Below are positions 56,521 through 64,000 of a stretch of DNA of 64,000 nucleotides, piece after piece. This stretch comes from Podocnemis expansa (lineage: Eukaryota > Chordata > Testudines > Podocnemididae). Numbering within the stretch: position 1 is the stretch's first letter; each line of letters starts with the position of its first letter. Below the pieces are notes generated by a model. The model had not been told where the DNA came from. It saw only the letters and a list, made by a program, of their open reading frames with translations, and ran no database searches. Location: assembly GCA_007922195.1 (NCBI GenBank), contig ML682122.1, positions 709,661 to 773,660 of the forward strand, written 5' to 3'. Both the position numbers and the translations under genes were made by a program.

Positions 56521-58560
56521 AGCTTAAATATGACTGGATAGAATGGATTAAAAAGAATTAGCTATCTTCATGGAGGATAGCCCCATCAGTGGTTGTTAGG
56601 AAAGAAGATCAGGGAGGAAACTTCTTGCTCTATCTGTCTCTTATCCTCTGACACCCTGAAGCTGGGACTGGATGCAGGAGATGGCTCTCTTGATACTTGC
56701 TCCAGTTACGTTCATTTGCTATGAAATATCTGTCATCGGACACTGTCTAAAACCTGGGCCATAAATCAGTGCCCATATGGACATTCTTCTGCTCCTTAGT
56801 TTTTGTCTGTCTGTTGTGTTAAAGGAAGGAGAATTAACTACCATTCACAGTGATTCATTCAAAATTCAACAAGAACATTAACTCTTTCTTCCCTGCTACA
56901 AATAATTGCTTTATAGAATAAGAGGCTTTAAGTGTCCCTCTCTATTCTGCTATAGTTGGTACTCTAGGGGCATTAATCTAGCATTCATTAGTGTTTTGTG
57001 CACTAAGTGCTCTGTGTAAACTGTGATGGCAAGCAGTGGAAGTATGCTAATACACTAACACAGGACTGTTTGAAATAGACCTACCTTAATGTGTCCTAGA
57101 GACCTTTGGGTGTGCAAACTAATGAGCAGCATCAACACACCTATCTTGTGCCAAATTGTACTACATAAAAAAGCCCTAACTGATACCCTCACCCTAAAAT
57201 AGTGATTTGAATGAGTTGTAATGATTTTTATCTTACAGAACCACTCTATTGCAATTACAACATGCTTTATGTCTCCTTTGATTTTTTTTCCCCCTTGCTG
57301 AGCCCAGTCAGTACATTTCCTAGTTTGCCCTCTGTTTTCCAGGGCAGCTGCCATGCTAGGGGTGCTAGTACTATGGGTGGTAGGAGTGCTGCTGCACCCC
57401 TAGCTTAAAATATTTTCCATCATATAAAGGCTTTATAATTTTTTAAGTGGCTTTCATCAGCAGCACTTTTAACAATTGTTTCTACCCCACTGCATGGAAC
57501 TGAAAACTCAGAATCACATTTAACTCTTAGTATAGTTCACTGAAGGAGACAGGTGAACACCTTTGACTCTCTGGGACAATTTAGGTGAACTAACTTAACA
57601 TGACACACAAAACAAATGGGAAGGTAAAACAGTAATAGAAAATAGGTAAAAATAACAACATTCTAATAGGAAATAAAGAATAAACAAAAAGATAGAAGGA
57701 GAAAGACAAAGCTAAGAACAAATCACTTGATCAATACATGGACAGTTAAATTCTGTATTTGTTTTTCATTCATCTGAAAGAGAGAGAGGTGTATTGGATT
57801 TTTTTCCCCTTTCCCTATTTCTTGTTTCAATCACTGCCAGCTAGACTCAGAAGCATTCCCCATGAACTATGAAACCCAACTTAAAAGCATATAATGCTGA
57901 GAAACATCTTTAATTCAGTCTTCTCAATCAATTTGAAAAAAAAAAGTGAGTTATTTTGATTAAGTCCCCCCATTTTCAATAAGAGGAAAGAGGTACAAAT
58001 ACTCTCACCTCTCTTTGCTAAGGTAAACCCTAGCTCTATGGTAAACCCTGATTTTGGCTGTTTCAGTTTCCCATGGCTAAATTAAAATAAGACAGAAAAT
58101 GTGGACACAATCTGTTGCTGATTGACAGTTTTTTCCCCTCCCCCTGAAGTTTGCCTCTGTAAACCCCACATGTATTTCTTACAACTGCAAACTTACTGTT
58201 CCAGTGAATAAGGAATCCTCACAGTACGTCTCTACTCCATCACACAATCAGTCTAATGGGAATGAAACAAATAAAAGCAATTATGTCATAGAAAGAATGT
58301 GTTTACCAGAGAAAAATACTATCTAGCTATCTATCCCCATACCCCTAGAACTGTATCTGGAGAGACAGTTCCCTCCTGCTGTTGGACATATATTAAGATG
58401 TGTCTCTTTCTGCAGGAGATATGTGTGGCTGTCTCTGATGCTGTTAGAAAGATATGTATCTATGTATATTCCCAAGAGTGTTCAGTGTCTTGTTCCCTGA
58501 AGCCCTGAACAACATAGGAGCAGAGGCCCAAAGACCTAAATTATTTTTTGTCTGTATGGT
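56521..58560. other. Intergenic DNA, nothing recognised
   Basis: No gene or named repeat is recognised over this stretch. Confidence 0.4.
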
Positions 58561-58572
58561 ATGTTCCTAAAA

Positions 58573-58802
58573 CAGTGTTTCCCAACCAGTGTGTCATGGC
58601 ACACAGCTGTGCTGTCAGGCCTGAATAGGTGTGCCACAATTTTTTTTTTTTTTTTTTTTTGAAAAGCTACTCAAAGGGCTCTGGATTGGCTCATTGGCTC
58701 ATGAATATTCACGATTGCATTTGGGAGCTGTATGGTGGTGTGCCTCAATTTAATTAAAGGTAGCAAGGTGTACCATGGTGGAGAAAATGTTGGGAGCCAC
58801 TG
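58573..58802. mobile_element. hAT-type MITE with 8-bp target duplication
   Basis: The left end is CAGTGTTTCCCAACC and the right end is the inverse form TGTTGGGAGCCACTG. The flanks are TCCTAAAA (58,565-58,572) and TCCTAAAG (58,803-58,810), an 8-bp duplication with one change. Terminal CA/TG and 8-bp duplications fit hAT elements. It contains a run of T at about 58,639-58,660 and has no coding capacity. Confidence 0.88.
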
Positions 58803-58810
58803 TCCTAAAG

Positions 58811-59438
58811 ATCTCAGAAATTCCAGTTATCACAGTTACAGAAACATAAGTAGGGGACATAGCCGTGACTGTGATCCAACAGCCAGGAGCACAGAGTTGC
58901 TACTTGGGAGACTGGGCTTCTGTTCTTTGACCTGCTGTGTGATCTTGCACAACTCAGTTCCCCACTCCATGCCTTGATTTCTCTTCCCTCAGACTGTGTG
59001 TTTAAATTCTAACTTCTGTGGGACACAGGATGTCTCTCAGTTTGTGTTTATGCAGCAGTTAGAAGAATGGGGCTGCCAGGTGCCAGGGTAATGCAAAGTA
59101 AGCAATTTCTGTATTTCAAAACTCACAAGCTTTAGTCGCTCCATATGTCCATGATTATGTACACCCTCCCCCACACACATATTGTGCACATATTATGTGG
59201 AGAAAAAAAATTACCATGTCAGCATTTTAGGAGATGATTACACTTGATGTCAGAGTGCACTCAGACCTAAACAATCCAGAACTGGGAGTTTTAGGGAGCT
59301 TGTCTGGTAGGATTCCTCAGTTATGGTCCTGACCTCCCCAGTTACTTCATGTAAGACTCATCTACTTTGGCTGTCTGCTTTCCTTCCAGTTCTGTGCCCA
59401 ACTGTCTATTTAGTCTTTGAGTTTACTGTGTACCATAT
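58811..59438. other. Intergenic DNA, nothing recognised
   Basis: No supported feature is present. Confidence 0.4.
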
Positions 59439-59440
59439 TT

Positions 59441-60012
59441 TATAGAATCATAGAAATTGGAAAGGACCATGAGAGGTCATCGAGCCTAGTCCCTGAACTC
59501 ATGGCAGGACCAAGTACTGCTATTAAACCATCTCCGACAGGTGCTTCTCTAGCCTGCTCTTAAAAACTTCCAATGATGGAGATTCCACAACCTCCCTAGA
59601 CAACGTATTCCAGTGACTAATCATCCAACAGTTAGGAATTTTTTCCTAATATCCAACCTAAATCTCCCTTGCCATAATTTAAGTCCATTTCTTCTTGTCC
59701 TATCATTGGTAGTTAAGGAGATTTTTTTTTCTCCCTCCTCCTTCTGACAACCTTTTACATACTTGAAAACTGTTATTATCTCCATTCTCAGTCTCTGCTT
59801 TTACAGACTGAACAAACCCAGCCAGCTCTTTCAATCTGTCTCATAAATCAAGTGCTCCAGATCGCTAAATATTTGTGTTTTTCTTCTCTGAACTTTCTCC
59901 AATTTCTCCATATCTTTCCTGAAATGAGGTGCCTGGAACTGGACACAATACTCCAGTTGAGGCCTGATCAGGGCTGAGAAGAGTAGAAGAATTAATTCCT
60001 GGAGTTTTGGGA
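59441..60012 (-). mobile_element. CR1 LINE 3' fragment, leftward
   Basis: The tail is at 59,441 (TAGAATCATAGAAATTGGAA). Minus-strand translation gives SALIRPQLEYCVQFQAPHFRKDMEKLEKVQRRKTQ near 59,950. It is truncated at about 60,012, exactly where a rightward CR1 begins. Confidence 0.92.
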
Positions 60013-60014
60013 CA

Positions 60015-60812
60015 AACACATTTTCATGAGGTTCAACAAGGAAAAGTGCAAAGTCCTGCACTTAGGATGGAAAAATCCCATGTACTGCTACAGGCTGGGA
60101 ATCGATCAGCTAAGTAGTAGCACAGTAGAAAAGCACCTGGGTGTTATGGTGGGTGGGAAGCTGGATATGAGTCAGCAATGTGCTCTTGCTGCCAAAAAGG
60201 CCCATGGCATATTGGGCTGCATCAGTACGAGTGTCACCAGCAGATTGAGGGGTGTGATTATTCCCTTCTATTTAGCTCTGGTGAGGCCACATTTGGAATA
60301 CTGTGTCTAGTTTTGTGCTCCACACTACAGAAAGGATGTGGGCAAATTTGAAAGAGTCTAGCAGAAGGAAATGAAAATGATTAGGGGGTTGGGGCACATG
60401 ACTTACAAGGGGAGACTGAACAAACTAGGCTTATTTAGACTGCACAAGAGAAGACTGAAGAGGGATTTGATAGCAATCTTCAATGACTTGATGGGATGCT
60501 CTAAAGAGGAGGAAGCTAGGCTGTTATCAGTAGTAACAGAGAACAGAACAAGGATCAATGTTTTCAAGCTGCAGCAGGGGTGGTTGAGGCTGGATATCAG
60601 GAAAATCTTTCTCACTAGAAGGGTGGTGAAACATTGGAATTGGTTACCTAGGGAGGTGGTGGAATCTCCATCTTTGGAAACATTTAAGGTCTAGTTAGAC
60701 AAAACGCTGGCTGGGATGCTTTTGAGGAAGTTGTCCTGATTTTTGCAGGGGTTTGGACTAGATGACCTTGTGAGGTCCCTTCCAGTCCTATGATTCTATG
60801 ATTTTACAATAA
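60015..60812 (+). mobile_element. CR1 LINE 3' fragment, rightward
   Basis: The peptide runs from MRFNKEKCKVLHLGWKNPMY through LVRPHLEYCV. After one stop and a shift it continues RLKRDLIAIFNDLMGCSKEE and [21 protein letters not shown]. The end is GGTCCCTTCCAGTCCTATGA plus TTCTATGATTTTAC. It belongs to a CR1 group closer to the copy at 5,752 than to the leftward neighbour. Confidence 0.93.
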
Positions 60813-62580
60813 GCCAAATGATTTTCAGTTTCTGGGTAAACTTTTTGCCACTCACTCCTCTTCAAATATATCATGGAATAGTTCACTGAAAACAAAACAG
60901 TTATGCAATAATGGAATCTCTCAGAACTATGGTTTTCATTTTTAAGCTGCTTCATTGACGAGCAATTAAAATAAAGATTGAATGAATTTTGGCAGATTTG
61001 GCAGAATATTTATTGTGTGTTTAGTTAGTTCATTGTGTGTTTAATTTATAAAATCTGCTTGCTTTGATCAAATAGACTATCTGTCTGGGTCAAACCATGA
61101 CCTTCTGACAGGGGGCCATGGCAGGTAGCAGAGGGGGCCATTGCCCAGTGGTCTGGTAATTTTAAAAGGAGCCCAGACCAGAGCCAGAAGGGCAAAAGCT
61201 TCCCAAATCTATCTGAGCAACTAAAATTGAACTCTTTGGTGAATTTAACAAAACTGACTGTTCAAAATCATCAGAGTCCATTTCTGGTCAAGATGAACTA
61301 GTGTTTTATGGTGATAAATTCTAGAAAATAACTTTTCCCTTTGTGTGCTTAAAAATCGTATATAGTACTGGTGAACTTCCCTGGCATGTGTTCTACAGGA
61401 GGTTAGAGTAGATGATCCCAGTTGTCTCTTTTTGTCTTAGAGACTCTGACTCTCTAAAACAAAACATGACAAAATGAAAAATTAGAAATAATAAACATAC
61501 CCATGAATCAATACTGAAGGCTATACATAATAAAAACTTGTCAGACAAATGGCCCCTGAGAGCTCTGACCCTCTAAACAAGGTAAGGGACAGCATGCTTG
61601 CAGTCTAAGTGGACAAGATGAGTTCAGAGTGGGAAGAGAACCAGTGTTGAAGGTACTTGTCTAAGGTAACCCAGTAGCCAGTAGCAGAAACCAGGAATCC
61701 CAAAGTAGCAGCTGCTCTCAAATTCCCAGTTCAGGATGGTTTATCTCTGAGCCCCCTCTATGACTTTGAGTATGATCATCTCATAAAATGTTGACAAACT
61801 ATTTGTTTTCCACATATAGTATATGTATGTGTCTCAGTAGGACATAGACATGGACTCATGGAGAAATGAAAGCTTATAGGCTTCACATACAGAAATCACT
61901 TAATTTGGCAAAACACTTTTTTGTTTTGTTTTGTTTTGTTTGTGTTACCCTGATGCCTGGCAGCCACATTGCCCTAACTACTGTACAAATGCATAGTGAG
62001 AGACAGCCTATGCAACACAGAGTTTAGAATCTAAACACACAATGGGATGGATGGGAAACTGAGGCATAGAGTGGCCAACTGAAGTGTGAAAGATCACAGA
62101 GCACACAAAGGAATAGAGGCCAGGTTTCCTGACAAGCACATCTGTTCTCCTAGCTACTGGATCACAGTCACAGCTCTATCTCCTACTGCTGCTCCAAAAC
62201 TGTGATCTTTTGAGTTTTTGGGAACTTTTAGGAATGCATGGTAGAGATAGAAAGTGACTTTAATCTCTGGGATTCTGCTCATCTGTTGTTAAGGGCTCCA
62301 GGGGGCAAGCAGTTGAAAGCCTTTAGGAACAGACATGAATATATATCTTTCCAACAGCATCAGAGACAGCCACGTACACCTTGTCTGCACAGAGCAGCAT
62401 CAGATCTTAGTATATTTCCAAAAGCAGGATAGAACCATCTCTCCTAATATAGTTCGAGGAGTATTAGGTTAGATAGATAGATTGGAGAAGATAAAAGCTG
62501 GGAGGATTCCACACACATTGTCACGGTAAGTTTGCTGTTGTAATCAGTTATCTGTGGGGTTTACGGAGGCATCCTTCAGA
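60813..62580. other. Intergenic DNA, nothing recognised
   Basis: A faint LINE-tail-like stretch (GGAGGTTAGAGTAGATGATC at 61,399) is too short to assign. No gene is recognised. Confidence 0.4.
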
Positions 62581-62922
62581 GAAAATACACACACACACAC
62601 ACACAAATCAACAGTTTGCATTTTTTCATGCTTTATGTCTTATTTTAATTTAGCCATGGAAATATGAAACAGTCCAAATAAAGGTCTACCTTAAAAAAAG
62701 AGATGATAGAAGCTTTCTCCCCAGTTTTCTCCCATTGAAAGAGGAGGAATTAATCAAAATGACTTGGGTAATTTTAAATGGATTGAAAAGCTTCAAAGAA
62801 ACTTGTCAGTAAAAATGAAAAGCTTGTATATTGAGTTTGAGAATTCAAGGGGAATATTGCTAGGCTTGTTTAGTAGTGACTGGAAAAAGTAGAGAAAGAT
62901 GAGAAAATTTCAAAACATAATA

Positions 62923-62924
<2 letters not shown>

Positions 62925-62968
<44 letters not shown>

Positions 62969-62978
62969 NNNNNNNNNN

Positions 62979-63022
<44 letters not shown>
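62925..63022. repeat. Long (TC)n microsatellite containing a 10-N gap
   Basis: TC units run on both sides of ten N at 62,969-62,978. The true length is unknown. A shorter (CA)n lies at 62,587-62,605. Confidence 0.97.
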
Positions 63023-63024
<2 letters not shown>

Positions 63025-63330
63025 GGCTGAGTGACAAACAAATACAAAATTTAGCAATGTACTGATGTATGAATCTAGTTATTTTTATTATTTTTATCTT
63101 TTCCTCTTTATCTCAATGTTTGTTCTTTTTTTCCCTATCAGTTTGTTGTTATTTTTCCTTACTATCTATTTGTTATTACAACTTTTTCTTTCTATTTGTT
63201 TGATATGCTCTGTTAACTTCATTGGCATGAATTGTCCAAGAGAGTCAAAGGTTTTGATGTGTTGTCTCTGGTACTAAACAGGTAAACATAGTTCCACATT
63301 CCGATTCTAATGCGGTAGAGTTGGAATCAC

Positions 63331-63510
63331 TGTTCCCTCTAAGCTGTGCGCATGTGTGCGCGCACACAGGTCATGAAACCTGCACACACAACAAAATAAA
63401 GTGTGCACAAAAAAATTCAATGGTGCTAATACTGGTGCTCAAAAAGAAATGTCTTTGTGCACACAAAGAAATTGTTTGCATACACAGTCTATGAGTCATT
63501 AGAGGGAACA
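63331..63510. mobile_element. Palindrome-ended element with TGTTCCCTCTAA ends
   Basis: TGTTCCCTCTAA at 63,331-63,342 is the exact inverse of TTAGAGGGAACA at 63,499-63,510. AGTTGGAATC and AGTTGGAACC lie two bases outside on each side, a possible target duplication of 8-10 bp. The interior has GTGCGCGCACAC and GTGTGCAC words. It is a non-coding inverted-repeat element whose superfamily I cannot fix (hAT or Mutator-like by duplication length). Confidence 0.65.
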
Positions 63511-64000
63511 TTAGTTGGAACCATTTTTATACTGGATCTGCTGAAACCCTCTCAACAAAACTGTTAATCTTGTATGTGATGAAATCCACTTTAAGCCATG
63601 GCTGAAGCAGCCACCCACCACACATTTCTAGATTTATGCTTGTAGTGTAGACTAAGGCAGATTATAGAGAAGATGCAATTCCTAATACCAGGGAAGAAAA
63701 AAATCCTCTTGTTGAATATTGAGTGAACCCCTTGAATGGGAGTTATTTTTCCTGCCTTTGACAAAACAGACACAAATTAGGAAGAAGAGTGGCCATACCG
63801 GTTGTGACAAATCATGTGTCTACAGTGGCCAATGTGATTACCATGAAATAAGTCCTCTGCCATCTAGTCAAAACTTCTGGCAGTCAGAGGCTTAGGGACA
63901 ATTAGCAATGAACTGCCTCTTTGACTATCTTGAATAATAGCCATTGATAAGCTTACCCTCCCAGAAAATCACTAATTCTTTTAAAATCCAGTTATTATTT
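63511..64000. other. Intergenic DNA, nothing recognised
   Basis: No supported feature is present up to the window end. Confidence 0.4.

Noticed and set aside
62860..63057. A protein of alternating Arg-Glu
   Set aside because: It is translation of the (TC)n microsatellite including ten N.

Overview
The window looks like repeat-rich euchromatin from a non-avian sauropsid, most likely a turtle. This is inference from content: several ages of CR1 LINE, very abundant PIF/Harbinger elements and their MITEs, a Ty3/gypsy LTR element, Penelope-like tails, and class II olfactory receptor (OR) genes of the OR12 and OR14 types, the latter being expanded in sauropsids. There is no bacterial-type gene organisation, no CRISPR array, and no tRNA or rRNA gene that I can recognise.

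Layout. 1-5,531: a GC-rich block, a palindrome-filled MITE, then a 3.9 kb two-gene Harbinger element with convergent transposase and Myb/SANT-like genes, both broken. 5,750-14,100: a CR1 copy, then GC-rich blocks mixed with Harbinger MITEs and MITE ends. 14,950-18,633: a second two-gene Harbinger whose transposase is almost open. 18,900-25,150: a possible old LTR, two CR1 copies and two MITEs that abut at one shared TAA. 26,040-29,300: an OR12-like gene cut by an assembly gap, two MITEs and an OR fragment split by CR1. 29,793-33,753: a gypsy element with both LTRs and a clean 5-bp duplication, but with the heart of its reverse transcriptase missing. 34,000-38,735: a Tx1/L1-like LINE tail, another OR12-like fragment, a MITE and a very old Harbinger. 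39,070-44,130: an unclassified repeat present as an inverted pair plus a partial direct copy, interrupted by CR1. 44,976-52,250: two OR14-like genes in opposite orientation, one clearly dead and one broken by a single extra C. 54,540-64,000: an ancient LINE, a hAT MITE, a head-to-head CR1 pair and a palindromic element.

How the parts relate. The only host genes seen are OR genes and their remains. One (minus strand, 51,152-52,223) is a single base from an open frame, and one (26,503) is open as far as the gap allows. Everything else is mobile DNA at different stages of decay. The Harbinger elements form a family with shared ends, 3-bp target duplications and internal palindromes that differ between subfamilies. 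The two large copies supply the type of transposase and DNA-binding partner that would have moved the short copies. Loss of CpG inside the palindromes gives a rough relative age for each copy.
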